A stretch of 64,000 nt of DNA. Origin: Adiantum capillus-veneris. Lineage: Eukaryota > Streptophyta > Polypodiopsida > Polypodiales > Pteridaceae. The stretch is taken from the NCBI GenBank assembly GCA_014529385.2, contig CM043955.1, positions 150,305,640 to 150,369,639 on the forward strand. Direction: 5' to 3'. This document shows, piece by piece, positions 24,606 through 37,049 of this stretch. The position numbers and the translations under genes were made by a program. Positions within the stretch are counted from its first letter, which is position 1, and every line of letters starts with the position of its first letter. Below the pieces are notes generated by a model. It was not told the origin of the DNA. It searched no databases and was given only the letters and a program-made list of their open reading frames with translations.

Positions 24606-27600
24606 TCACGTGGTGTGAGTGGAGTTCATAAGTGACTCTCGATGCTCAAAAATGGCTGAAATGAGCGTCGCAATAGAGAGTCCACATCGTGGTTGGGAGA
24701 GGAAGGTATGTAGGGAGAGATCATGGCTGAATATATGGGGAAAAGAGGACCTAATGTGGTCAAAAGCTGAGCACTCAAGTAGTGTGTGGTACTCACTCTC
24801 TCGCACTTGACGAGGACATAAGGTGCAAAGTCGATGACACTCCTCGCCAGTGCCCCAACGTCCTGTCTCGCAGCGTAGAGAATGGGAGCTAAGACGAATG
24901 GAGGCAATGGTCCGGATCGCACTCAACGGGATGGGCTCAAGGATGTAGGAATGGGTTCGGTTACCTCGTTCCGAGAAGAAGAGAGATTGTAGTTTGGGGC
25001 AATGTGTGTGGTGTAATGGCTGAAGCGAGAACCTCTGGATTTCTCCCAAGCCGTGATACATTGGCGTTGTAAGAAGGCCTCATTAACTTGGGAGTCGATC
25101 GACGCATCCTTGACCAAGTGACATGCATCCCATCTTTCAAACCATTTCTTGATATCAAGCATCCACCCCGAACTTAGTATTTTGCTCTTGCATGTCTTTT
25201 GAACCATTTGACTTGCTTCATATGCGATTCTAGGAAGTCGATGCAAAGGGCTACGTTGTGTCTTACGCATGTACTCCACAACCCTTTGCATGCCCAAGAC
25301 CTCAATGGGAAGCAATCTGGACTCAAGAAGTAAGAGCATGTAGGGTGTTTGTGTCTTGAATTGGAGAAAGTTGGTGAGAAAACGCTTTCGGACATTCTCA
25401 AACTCTTTCCAAGTAGACTTCCCGATGCTTCCACCCCACACCTCCACTCCATAAAGAAGCACCGGTGTCGCCAATGTGTCAAAGAGGTACTTTTTGAGAG
25501 CCCAACACTTGATCTCTCCTGCATTGCACATGTTCTCAAATGCATAATAGGCCCTCTTTCCGGCTTCCAAGCGACGCATTGCACAATCCTTCCATTTATG
25601 ATTGGATGGAACCTCAAGGCCAAGGTACTTGAAGTGATCTACCACTTCAAGTTTCTCATTGCTATATACAATGCATGGATTTTCATCATTGAGGGTCTTT
25701 ACAAGCATAACCTTGGTTTTGGATCCATTCACGATCAGCCCGCTATGTAGGCAAAAGCGTTCCAAGACACTCATAAGCTTTTGTGCATCTTCTAAGGTAT
25801 GTGCCAAGAGCACTACATCATCGGCATAAAGCAAAAGCATGATCACCGCATTTCCAATCTTAACCTCTTCTATGCCTTCTTGCTGCATAAAGTCAAGAAC
25901 CATGCATTCCAATTCATCAATGAGTAGCCCAAAGAGGTTTGGGGAAAGTGGGCATCCTTGTTTGACACCAATAGTGCTTGCAAAAAATTCTGAAATTCCA
26001 TCTTCCATACGTAATCGACATATCACTTTTTGGTAGATGCGAAAGACTGCATGCATAAATTCTCTCGGCACTTGAAGGCTTTGCATACGTCTCCAAAGAT
26101 TTCCTCGCGGTACCATGTCAAAAGCTTTCTTGAAATCCACAAAGCAACAATACAACTTTTTTCCTTTCAATCGAGACGCTTCCATAAGAACTCGGAGAGT
26201 GACAAGGTGATCAATAGTGCTATGATGCTTTCGAAAACCTGCTTGGCCAAGTGCACGTTTGCCATTCTTTTCAGCCCATTCACTTATCTTCATCTCCATG
26301 ATACATCCAAATAACTTTGCCATTAAAGAACCAACCATTATAGTGCAATAGTTGTTCACATTGTTTACATCTCCTCCTTTGTGCAAAGGTTTGATCCAAT
26401 TTGCACTCCAATCATGAGGCATGCCATACTGAAGTGCAAGGTTAAACATATCGCATATCCAATATCGTGTTTTCTTGCTTGTCCATTTAATCATTTCAGC
26501 CTTGACACCTTGAAGGTCACCTGCCTTGCGAGTAGCAAGTTTCTCAAGCGCGCGGCATACATCTTCAATGGTAAAGAAGGGAGACATAAACGGAAGGGAG
26601 CTACAACACTCCATCTTATCAACATTGGGTTGCTCATAGAGATTCTTACAATGCATATACATATCCTCAAGAGTCAAGTCACCAAAGCTCTCAACGCGCT
26701 TGTCTTTTAGATTTTGCCAAAACTTGCCACATGCATGTGCTTTCTCTTGTGCTAAAAGAAGTTGTTTTTCGACTTCCCACCTTCTCCTCTTCTTTTGAAC
26801 AAGTGCTTTGTATGTGTGTGAACATTCCAAGTAAACTTGCTTGTCTTTGATTGCATCCAATCTTAGCAAGTGTTTTCGGGCTTGACTACATTCCATGTCA
26901 AACCATTTCTTCTTGGTGCTACCCTTCTTAGACCTTTTGCAAGACATGTGTTTCACCGAAAAGCATTCCTTCGCACAAGAGAAAATTACTTCTTTGAAAA
27001 CTTTCCACTTGCATTCTAATGTTGGGCTCTCTTGATGCTCTATCATGCTTAACATTTGGTCCACCATATCAGCATATATAAGTGCTCGTTTGAAGTCTAG
27101 ACGTAGGTACAAATGATTCACATCATGATTGAAGGCTACATGCTCGGGCCGTTTACCACACTTGAGGTCAATACATAACATCCTATGATCCGATTCCGGA
27201 TTCCATTCACCAAGTGTAAAGCTTTGTATGCATTCTAGAGTGGCTTCCGAGAACAACATATAGTCAATCACGCTAGCACCGTTGTGCTTTCTACATGTAA
27301 AGTCATTGGTGCCTTGCCATAGAGATACACCATTTGCAATGAGCATTCCGGTACTATTGCACATATGTAGAAGTGACTTTCCATAGTGATCCACTTCTTT
27401 TGCATCATTAGAACTTCGATTATACATGTATGAGTCATCCATTCTTCTTGAGACATGCGGCATGTCTACTTGTTGTGTGTCGTGTTGTAACATATTTGTG
27501 CGAGCATTCATGTCTCCAAAAACAATGACTTCACCTTGATCCTTGTAATGAGAAATGTCTTCCTCTAGTTCAACAAAGGGCTGATCTCTATCTATATTCA

Positions 27601-27985
27601 AGCAAGCATAAAAGTTGGAGTCATAGTGAGGAATGTAGCAACCGGCCACAAACATGACTTGACCATTTGGTGGGATGATTTTCAGCCATAAGTAGCGTTT
27701 ATACTTATCTTCTTTGACAATGGAAACGTCTTTCAAACCCTTTTTGGTCATACATGCTACGCCTCCTTGGCCTCTTCGTTGCTTTGCATTTTTGGCCCAC
27801 ATCAAAGAATGCACATCGTATTTGTCAAATCCAAGAATTCGTTGCGCATCATGCTCCCATGTTTCGACAAGAAGTATCACATCGGAGTCATTGGTAAGCT
27901 CATCAATGCCAATTCCCGCATTCCATGGATACCCGTTACAATTCCAAAAGCTTATTCGCAAGCGTGAGTTGGTCTCATAGATCAT
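24606..27985 (-). pseudogene. LINE ORF2: endonuclease and reverse transcriptase
   Basis: The ATG at 27985 opens a 1020-codon frame. The APE-type endonuclease shows FWNCNGYPWNAG, ETWEHD, VAGCYIP, FGDMNART and SDHRML (residues about 12-270). RT shows FVDFKKAFDMV, GVKQGCPLSPNLF and the catalytic YADDVVLLA (about residues 500-800). The frame shifts near 24960. The expected C-terminus with a Cys/His cluster (LCTLCPRQVRESEYHTLLEC) continues in another frame to 24606. That single frameshift is the only clear lesion; without it ORF2 would be about 1130 residues. Confidence 0.9.
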
Positions 27986-27991
27986 GTGTCC

Positions 27992-28924
27992 CTATTTGTT
28001 GGGTGGACTTGCATCCTCCTTAAGTGGCTTTTCTTCTTGAGGTGATACCTTAACCTTCTTGCTTCTTTCCTCATATGCTTTGCGACGTACATTTTGTTGC
28101 ATAATAGTGCGATCCTCATATACATTACAACCTGTTCCTTTGAGGTAGATCCAACCATTGTCAAGGATGATCTTTCTCTTTATCTCATCAGCCATGGTAC
28201 ATACAATAGGTCTTTCTCCCGAGCGAGGGACTCCTTGTTTTCCAACTCGATGTGCACCATAAGCCATGATTCTTGACATGCCAAAGTGTGTAGCAAAAAA
28301 CTCTTCAATAGCAACTGCAAGAGATTGGGGTGTTTCCATGCTTTCCTCCTTGATTCCACGAATGACGATGTTCTTTGAGCGTTTTTGTCGTTCGTGCAAT
28401 TCTTGAGTGTCCACATTCTCTACATTCTTTGCTTGGACAACGGCTTGCATGATAGGAGATGTAGAAACCACATTATCCTTACATATATCAGCCCATGATT
28501 TGGATGCATTTCTCATCTCACATACATCATGTCGTACTGTATCTATTGTTTCCTCTTTCAATACATGATCACTCTCAACTTTGCTCAAGCGCTCTTTCAA
28601 TACATTCATGTCAACAAGAGAGCGTTTACATTCTTGAACTTCATTCTCAAGATGCATCAAGCGTGTTGTTTGCATTTCAAGAACCTTCTTGAGGTGCTCA
28701 TTCTCCACAACGAGAACTCTTAAAGTACCATTCTCCATTGCAAGTGCGCGCAACTCTTCACCTTGTTTGTTGACGGTTTCTTGTAACGAGATCAAGTAAG
28801 CCATGATCATTGCTTCCGTTGTTGTAGATGATGTGGTTGGATTAACATCCAAATTCCTTGGAGATTTTGCATCATTCTCCATGGCGAGTGTGGCTTTTCC
28901 ACCCTTGCGAGTTTTGTCTGACAT
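27992..28924 (-). CDS. LINE ORF1 protein (coiled coil and RNA-binding)
   Basis: 310 residues from the ATG at 28924 (MSDKTRKGG); the upstream frame has no other ATG. Residues about 50-140 form a heptad-rich coiled coil (VNKQGEELRALAMENGTLRV, then LERLSKVE-like repeats). Residues about 190-290 resemble the RRM/C-terminal nucleic-acid-binding part of L1/CR1-type ORF1 proteins (SKNIVIRGIKEE, RPIVCTMADEIKRKIILDNG). The C-terminus is Lys/Glu-rich. It is intact and ends 6 nt before ORF2. It would bind LINE RNA as a multimer. Confidence 0.85.
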   Translation of the reverse strand: MSDKTRKGGKATLAMENDAKSPRNLDVNPTTSSTTTEAMIMAYLISLQETVNKQGEELRALAMENGTLRVLVVENEHLKKVLEMQTTRLMHLENEVQECKRSLVDMNVLKERLSKVESDHVLKEETIDTVRHDVCEMRNASKSWADICKDNVVSTSPIMQAVVQAKNVENVDTQELHERQKRSKNIVIRGIKEESMETPQSLAVAIEEFFATHFGMSRIMAYGAHRVGKQGVPRSGERPIVCTMADEIKRKIILDNGWIYLKGTGCNVYEDRTIMQQNVRRKAYEERSKKVKVSPQEEKPLKEDASPPNK

Positions 28925-29145
28925 TGCCTTCAAGTCGGCAACAAAAACGCAAAGTTTTGACAGTTTTTTTAGTTCTGAGATGATGTTACAGAAAAGCCTT
29001 CCATTACACAGAAAAATTCTGTCTTTACATCAATGCGTAGAGGGCTTCGTGCTCTTCGATTGAGGCTATAGATCACCTAAATCGGAGTTCGGATGAGCAA
29101 GTTATGGTCAAAAGAGTGAACTGCTGTCTACTAGGTCAAAAAACG

Positions 29146-30180
<1,035 letters not shown>

Positions 30181-30462
30181 GGGTACGTAGACAGAGAAGA
30201 AACTATGGAACCAAAAGAGGCAAAGGGGTTTTGCCTGCTACATGCATTGCCATGTACACCTGGGAGTGCACGTATGTGTCTACCCATATAAGATTTGACC
30301 AATAAAGACGAGATTTTGACCCGGTGGTCCTGATCTCCGTACACCTCTGGACCGAGGTGTACGAAGATTGGGCAAGACTAGAGAATGCGAGGTAGTTTAC
30401 ATTGTGAGGAGTATATATATATATATATATATATATTAAAACAACATTCATAATCATTGTAG

Positions 30463-32126
30463 ATGGCAACGTCATCAACTAACATGGAGGAAAAGATTGC
30501 ATGCTCGTGCACGCTCTGCAAGTATCAAATTCTGCGCAAGCGTAGGATATGTAATGAGCATGTGCACAAGTACGGAGAGTTTGCTAGAAAAACCGTACAA
30601 AATCTGCGATACGACTCCTATGGAACGGGCATTGATTTCCGCGACATAGCACCTACATCTGAGAGAGAGAGAAAAAAGATTATGCGTGAAGGTCCGACCA
30701 ATATAGAGCCACGGATGGAAGTAGAAAAGGGCTTACAGACAGAAGACGACGGCATGGAGGAGATGCTGGATGCCTTCTTCCAGACAAGCGAGGAGAACGC
30801 GAACGAAGCAGCACCAAAATCCGTGCGCCTATCTCCTGAAGACATGTTGAGGAAGTTGGCACGTCAACCAATCTATGAAGGTGCCAAAATATCTGTGCTT
30901 CGTACTTGTCTGGCGTTTTTCAATCTTCAGTCAGTGTACGGGTGGTCAGATGCAAGCGTCACTGCTTTGTTTAGGTACGTAATTTACAAAAGAGATTTTC
31001 CGATTGCAACTGTGATGTGCTCGGAGAGCTTTTTAATTTAATGTGGCTTAAACAGGTTATTGTGGGAGCAACTTGTCCCGGCTGGCAATGAAATGCCCCC
31101 CTCCAGGCCAAACGCAAAGCAACTTTTGACCTCAGTTGGCTTGGACTACAACAAGATTCATGCATGTCCAAATGATTGCATTCTTTTTCGCAATGAATTC
31201 GCAGATTGTTTGTCGTGTCCTAAGTGCGGAGCAATGCGCTACAAACAAGATGCAGTTGGCGAGACAGTGCCAGCTAAAGTGTTGCGGCATTTCCCTATTA
31301 CTCCTCTACCTGAATTCCCTACAATGGCATGGTTGGACAAGACAGTGAGAGCAGCTCGACAGATCGGAGAACCCATATCTCTAGAAGAGGAAGAGCTGGC
31401 TATTGGATGTGACTGGAAGTATCATACATACATGGCACTGTGGTCGCATGGAAAGCATTTCAGAACACAACAAATTGACAGTAGAAGAAGCACGTTTGAC
31501 AGTGGGGTAATGGTTAGTTTCATGCAAAAGAGCAGGGCCAGTGCTAGAGACACGAATGAGAGCACTAGCAACCTGGATTACTGTGGTCTGGTGTCAGATA
31601 TCCTGAAAGTAAGCTTCAGGCGGTTTGAGATGTTTTTGTTGGATGTGAAGTGGTTCAAGGTGATTACTTTTGGTCGCAATGCAACGGTACGCAGAGATGG
31701 AAACAAACTTGTGCAAATAGATTCTACAAAGATTTGGACAAATGCGAGCGACACATTTGCTCTCCCCGAACATTGCGAGCAAGTGGTCTTTGTACCGGAC
31801 CCTCGAGAGCGACAATGGTGGTTTGTGGTTCAGGTTGCTCCAAGAAATAAACAAGTATTTGAAGGGCAAGATCTCCTGGAGGAAAGTCAGACAGACGACG
31901 TCCATACTACTGTGACATTAGATGAGATGGGCGAAGGTATGGCAAAGGAAGCTGACAGATATACAAGGGATGACGCAAACGAGCCAGAATTGACACTTGT
32001 AGATGAAGATGCAATGGATGAAGACAATCTGCGAGAAGAGTTGGGACAGAGTTATGTTTGCAATTAGAGATAGACGATGATACGGTGCAAGATCTTATCG
32101 ATGATGCCTCACTCGTCGAGGCCTAG
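30463..32126 (+). CDS. CACTA TNP2-derived protein lacking the catalytic core
   Basis: Two exons: 30463-30974 and 31056-32067, joined across an 81 nt GT-AG intron so that ALFR continues into LLWEQLVPAGN. Residues about 1-170 are the N-terminal region. Residues about 175-260 carry the TNP2 signature (VGLDYNKIHACPNDC, CPKCGAMRYK, VLRHFPITP). The DDE transposase core should follow but is absent; the chain passes to the post-core motif HFRTQQIDSRRSTFDSGV and then a DUF4216 domain (YCGLVSDIL..., AEQ-like CEQVVFVPDPRERQWW). It is about 507 residues instead of roughly 1000 or more. The frame stays open across the deletion. Near 32050 the original C-terminus (DDDTVQDLIDDASLVEA, stop at 32124-32126) continues one frame over, so the present stop is at 32065-32067. 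Confidence 0.88.
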
Positions 32127-32233
32127 GCCTGTAAGTGTTTGTGTGAAGACTTTGATTTAAAATTAAGCTTAAAGTTAATTTAAACAACTGTGTTCTGACG
32201 CTTTATTTTACTTTCTTTGTGCAGGACTTTAGT

Positions 32234-33369
32234 ATGGCAGACGAGATTCCAGATCCCGCTTCCATGAGTGCAGATGCATTCATGGGCTTCATTACACGGA
32301 TGATGCCTACTTAGATGGTAGAGGCTTCTCAGTACTGGGTAGCCAGAGGCACGGGTACTACGCCTCCGGGCTTCACACCCGAGGGTCCAACGCCTAGGAG
32401 GGGGACGCCTACGGGGTTGAGGATGCCTATGGGTACGATGCCTTCTTCTCCCATCACGGCCGCTTCGACACCTAGGGGTGGGGCAGAGGCGGGTATGTCC
32501 TCATCTCCGCAGCACAGGCGCACTCGCCGATCTCGGCGATCGTCAGGTGGAGGTGGTGGTTGCTCTGGAGGAGGGTCCACAGATGCTTCGACCCCTCCTC
32601 ACTCACGACCCCCGTCCTACCCAGACACACCTCTCGACACACCTCTTGGCACACCTCGGACACCTTGGGGGGCACACGATCCTAGTGCCTCCAAGCTCTA
32701 TACTGTACGGGGAGATGGTTCTGTTGACATGGATAGAGTCGGGACTGAGATGCGACAGCGGATTCGCCAGCTTGTGGAGCTGCAGTTTTCGACCAGCAGT
32801 TTGACGTCTTGGGATCAGCAAGAAAAGAAAAAAGTCTCTTACATAGTGGAGACCATCCTGAGAGAGTACCAGCCTGCTCCGGGTTCTTCCATTGTTCCGG
32901 TGCGATGGATCAAGGGTGTTGCACGGGACACCTTGAAACATCGACGAGATGCAGCTCGGAAGGCTTTTAGGACCGGCTCGCCGAAGCCTTCGGGCATCCC
33001 ACACGAGACGTGGCTGCAGATCAGGGAGGATGAGTGGACAGCAGCCACGCGGTTCAGACAGTAGCGTGAGGCCGCGCAGGTACGACAGATGACGAGGGGG
33101 ACATCTCATCTTGGCAGTGGAGGCTTCGACACCTTTCGCTATGAGTTTGTGAGTTTCTAATCCAATCTTAACTATGGCGTTTTTTAAAACGCGATGAATC
33201 ATGTATTCTTATTACTTTGATTTTTGTATAAACGCAGAATCTTGCGATGCATCGAGCTCCGACACGCGAGGAGGAGTCAGATGGATATCGCAGAGGTATC
33301 TATGAAGTACTGAATGATCTTGAAGCTTCAGGAGAGCCTGTAGACTGGGAGGCCTTACAGTCTCGCTGA
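32234..33369 (+). pseudogene. CACTA accessory protein, TnpA/Transposase_24-like
   Basis: The ATG at 32234 (MADEIPDPASM) follows a likely leader intron (GTAAGT near 32131 to TTTGTGCAG at 32224). It has an in-frame TAG at 32312, an open frame at 32315-33061, another TAG at 33062, then a GT-AG intron (about 33149-33238) and a last exon ending at TGA 33367. The N-terminal half is Pro/Thr/Gly-rich with an Arg/Ser/Gly patch. The C-terminal half has the Transposase_24 layout (VARDTLKHRRDAARKAF, GIPHETWLQIREDEW, then RGTSHLGSGGF). Relatives bind subterminal repeats. Both stops could come from CAG codons. Confidence 0.8.
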
Positions 33370-33499
33370 TCGCTTGAGGTGAGACGTTAATATGTGTAAG
33401 TTGATTTAATTAAGTCAGTATATGTGAAGTAATATCAATACTAATTTTGTGAGTTGTCCTATGTGCAGGTTGCGACGCCTAGTCATTAGTGGACCAGAT

Positions 33500-33850
33500 T
33501 TCATATATATGCTTTGTGAGACACAGACACGCTTCTGTGTCTCTTTTTTGTACAAACAGTTAGTGTTCAGACAGTTATTGTTTCCCTTATGGTTATGATT
33601 ATTGTCATTGTCATTGTATAGACAGTTATTGTTTCTCTTTCTGGTTATGCTTATGGTTATTGCTAATTTTGTTTATGGTTATGGTTATCTGCATTATGAT
33701 TTTGATCAAAGTGGTTATAGCCGGTTATGGTTTTAAGTTATGGTTATGCTTTTAAGTTATGGTTATGGTTTGTTATGGTTATGATTTTAAGTTATGGTTA
33801 TGGTTCGTTATCGTTATGCTTTTCAGTTGGTACGGTTGTCTTTCATTGGC
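33500..33850. repeat. Degenerate GGTTAT-rich repeat
   Basis: Many scattered GGTTATG hexamers separated by related words in the 3' flank of the CACTA accessory gene. It resembles an eroded short tandem repeat; it is not the plant telomere repeat TTTAGGG. Confidence 0.7.
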
Positions 33851-33999
33851 CTTAAATCTCATGTGAGATCTTACATGGATAGCATGTAGGAGGCGTATAC
33901 ATGATATGGTTTTTTTTGAAAAGTTTATGTAAAAACAAAGGGAACTCTGCCGAAATTTTTGCGCAGGAGCATGGTTGATATTTTGGTGCTGCTCGCTTT

Positions 34000-34083
34000 C
34001 TTGGGCAGAGGGCAGGAAGTCTAGCTGTGGCTGTGTCCATCTTTTAAATGGGCACAGGCCAGGCTACCTGCCCTCTGCCCAAG
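34000..34083. repeat. 84 bp inverted repeat (hairpin)
   Basis: Perfect 17 bp arms (CTTGGGCAGAGGGCAGG at 34000-34016 and its complement at 34067-34083), with further imperfect pairing inside (CTGTGTCC against GGGCACAG). It lies between the CACTA genes and the right subterminal array. Confidence 0.9.
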
Positions 34084-34104
34084 ATTTTTTTTTCTGTTAT
34101 GGTT

Positions 34105-34245
34105 GTCGCTATGTGCATGGCAATCTACGTCGCTATATGCGTGGCAATCTGTGTCTCTATACACGTCTATACCTGCGTCCCAAATAGCGACTGGTTTCAC
34201 AGCGACGCGTATAGCGACGTGCCGCGTCGATCTCTGCGTCGATGA
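34105..34245. promoter_or_regulatory. Right subterminal repeats of CACTA element
   Basis: Repeated GTCGCTATAYGCG-like words in both orientations, the same family as at 24108-24283 (for example GCGACGCGTATAGCGACG near 34202-34219). Confidence 0.85.
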
Positions 34246-34255
34246 CACCTTATTT

Positions 34256-34265
34256 TGTTGTAGTG
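34256..34265 (-). repeat. Right terminal inverted repeat of CACTA element
   Basis: TGTTGTAGTG, the inverse of the left end, followed by CAA (34266-34268), the second copy of the target duplication. Confidence 0.95.
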
Positions 34266-34615
34266 CAAGCCTGTTTTGCAGATTTTGCTGAACAGATGTG
34301 AGTAACAATGGTGCGCTTCACAGACAACGCAATCAATGCATGAGCCTGTGCATCCTTAACATCCCAACGAGCTTGTTCTGCCGTAGGCAAAACAACTCTA
34401 ACAGCTGCAATCCTTGCAGCAAGACCTGCAACATCCTCAACATCGCCTACATCATCAGAACCAGGACGTACATCAATGCCCTGCACAATGTTCCAGACAC
34501 CCTTTGACACAAGAACATGTTGCATCATATAAACCCACATAGGGTAGTTGTCCCCATCCAACCTGTCCTCAACAACAAACATCTTGAACACATCTGTGTT
34601 GTTGTTGTCAGCCAT
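34266..34615 (-). pseudogene. copia gag, N-terminal half
   Basis: The ATG at 34615 begins MADNNNTDVFKMFVVEDRLDG. It continues with NYPMWVYMMQHVLVSKGVW and VQGID, typical of copia Gag N-termini, up to SAKSAKQA, where the CACTA TIR begins. The rest is at 23469-24090. Both halves are open, so the CACTA insertion is the first visible lesion in this gag. Confidence 0.9.
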
Positions 34616-34963
34616 GGTAAATGCTGCACCTGATGTGAAAACTGCCCGAAAATAGGAGAAATGGAGCGGGAACAACCTGTGCTATATAGCACAAACCGTA
34701 GAAGACTATAAGGCACATGTAATGCAGGAAACAACACTGACAGAAATTCTGCACAAAATGACGAAATAGCTTGTGCAGTACTGCCTATAGTGGAAACGGA
34801 CGCCGAAATGAGCCCAAATCAAAATTCTGAGCAGACCGAGCTCTTCGAGTGTTCCCAAAATTTTTGTCGACCTGCGATCGCTCGCCAAAGCTCACTGAAA
34901 TCGGAGAAAGTGAGCAGGCGTGTGCTGGAGCAGCTGGCGACTAAGCCCAAGAGGACGTGACCT

Positions 34964-34975
34964 GCTCTGATACCA
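34964..34975 (-). promoter_or_regulatory. Primer-binding site of copia element
   Basis: TGGTATCAGAGC on the minus strand, two bases inside the LTR edge at 34978; initiator tRNA-Met type. Confidence 0.93.
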
Positions 34976-34977
34976 AT

Positions 34978-35205
34978 TGTTGAAATTAGGGTTGCAGAGA
35001 AACACACACAGCTTGGAGAAGACGAAGGAATCTCAAGACACACAATGGAGAGTGTGTTACTTAGTGTGCAATGGAAAGATAGATAGCCCTAGAGTGATGG
35101 GCGTATATACAATGCACGGGGGAAAAAACCTCCTGAAGAGGGAAGAAATGCCCCGGCGGTCCTAGTGTGTTCACACACATCACTACCACATGTATATGGT
35201 AACAT
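34978..35205 (-). repeat. 5' LTR of copia element
   Basis: 228 bp, TGTTACC...TTTCAACA in element sense, with TGTT/AACA terminal inverted repeats. A TATA-like GTATATACG lies near 35100 on the minus strand. The outer edge is fixed by the TTTCC duplication at 35206-35210, the inner edge by the PBS. Confidence 0.92.
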
Positions 35206-35330
35206 TTCCAGCCAGAACAATCCATAGTCTTGGGGCCAAATTTCCACATCTTCGACCCCAGTGAAAATGGAAAACCGGACCACGCCATCTCTAGCAACAC
35301 CCGCTCTTGAAAGCTGGCACCTTTGGCATC
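35206..35330 (-). pseudogene. gag N-terminal part of gag-only element
   Basis: Reads VVRFSIFTGVEDVEIWPQDY then GLFWLE, which joins SGLLREEGAVQAFPLRV at 21790-21839 once the copia element and one TTTCC are removed. The pattern (F.G..D...W...Y...... L......FPLR) is that of a Retrotrans_gag core. The true start codon is not clear. Confidence 0.78.
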
Positions 35331-35611
35331 ACCAAAATCACCGCTTTGACATCAACTAGGAGCATCATACCGCTCTTCAATGTGGGCACCAGAAGATGGA
35401 GCCTGGGGAATGGTAGAACACACCTGGCACAACAACAAAGGCCTCTCTATAGATCAGGGTATCCACAACACCCCTATCCTCTCAAAAAACACCTTCAAAA
35501 ACACACTTCACGCCAACAGACCACCGCTTGCTCATTTCCCAATGCTTACACACTCCACAAGTCCACCACACAACGCACACCTACTACCACGGTCTGTCTC
35601 TACCCTTGCGT

Positions 35612-35662
<51 letters not shown>

Positions 35663-35702
35663 CACTCAATCTCACTCTCTCACACAAAACACCGCTGGTC
35701 AG
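35331..35702. other. Leader of gag-only element with (CA)n
   Basis: Non-coding, with a 50 bp CA tract at about 35611-35660. A stretch near 35430-35480 (GGCCTCTCTATAGATCAGGG, then CACAACACCCCTATCC) recurs loosely at 55047-55090. No clear PBS. Confidence 0.5.
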
Positions 35703-36629
35703 GTGGGCACACACATCCACACTGCCGGCATCGTGAGGAAACACAAGAGCATCAAAAAGAGAAGGGGGTCAGAGAGAATTGACACCAACACGGGGTAAGT
35801 GGAATCTAGTCCATCAAAAAAAGCCTTTACATGGGCACGAGCGCTAGGATATGCCGGCTCGGTGAACAAGAGACCATTCAAAACTTTGCTTCACCAAAAT
35901 AACTAAAGGGACGAACCCTCGTTGGCTCCCCGCTACACCATAGGCTTCCTCACACTTCCGACCGTGTGGGCACACCCATCTCTTGAAAAACCTTCTCTCC
36001 AAAGAAAAAAACTCTCTTTTGATCTCTCCAAAAAAAAGCCCACACAGGTCGGCCGAATGAGAGAGCTTCTTCTTTAAAAAAAAAGCAAAAAATGCTTTTT
36101 TTTAATAAGCCCTCCACCTTTTTCAAACTTTTCCCTTTTTTTTTTCAACTTTCTAAATATAACCAAGCACAAGCGCCATCTCGCTTGTGCTTGTCGCTTG
36201 TGCTTCCTTCCCCTTTAGCTTTGAAGTTCAACCCTCTTTTTCCCCAAGTCTAGCCAACCTTTCTTTTGCTTTTACAACTAATAACCAAGGGGTTTTTAAA
36301 CCCTCCTTCCCCATGTTGCTGGTGATATGCGCACTAATTCCCGAGCTGCAAAAAGCTACGGAAGGTTGCCAACCCGGAGTCTGAACTTGCCAACCCACGC
36401 CACATTTGAACTTTGTCGAGGCTGCAAAAACCAAGAAAATCACCTGGTGCTGCCCTGTCGACAATTGTCGTCAAACTCCCACCTAGCACAATTTGATCAC
36501 CTCAACTTTGATTGTTGAGCCGTTAATTCTTGTCAACTTCACGTAACATGGGCCACCCTCTAGAACCTGGTCGAAGCTCAAAAACCATCAGATAGCACGT
36601 CTTTTGATACTGTCAAGTGGGCACACACT
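35703..36629 (-). repeat. Right (5') terminal repeat of gag-only element
   Basis: About 0.93 kb, collinear with 18360-18870 plus 20050-20497. Both copies start in GGCA.ACACATCCACACT and end in GGCACACACTC in plus orientation. Confidence 0.75.
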
Positions 36630-37049
36630 CTCCAATTGAATATATGAAAAGACCGCACGCCCCATAAGTTGAGCTCTTTGATCCTATTTACACGCACTAG
36701 ATTTGAACACTTGGTTCTACTTGCCCTGCTTGTCGGGGATCTACAAAACCCTCCATCTTTAGACCACTATATCTTTCACATCAGGGCTCCGTTTGACGAG
36801 CCGTTTGCATGAGCTTCTAGAGCATCTCGAGCACTACATTCTCGAGCATTATTACTGCACTTAACACACTTTGACTCGCCATCTCGATTGGCACTCTCTA
36901 GGGCCTTCTTGGCTTAAAAAAATGCATCATGCATACATCTCCGCTGCCACTTGCTTGCCCATGGCCTTTATACTTGCTTTAGCACCTTGTCTTGCACCCG
37001 TCCTGCACCCTTAACCTGGCATTGCTCCCATCCCAGTATGGACCAACTT

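Noticed and set aside
33500-33850. Interstitial telomere repeat
   Set aside because: Words are GGTTATG, not TTTAGGG, and are irregularly spaced.
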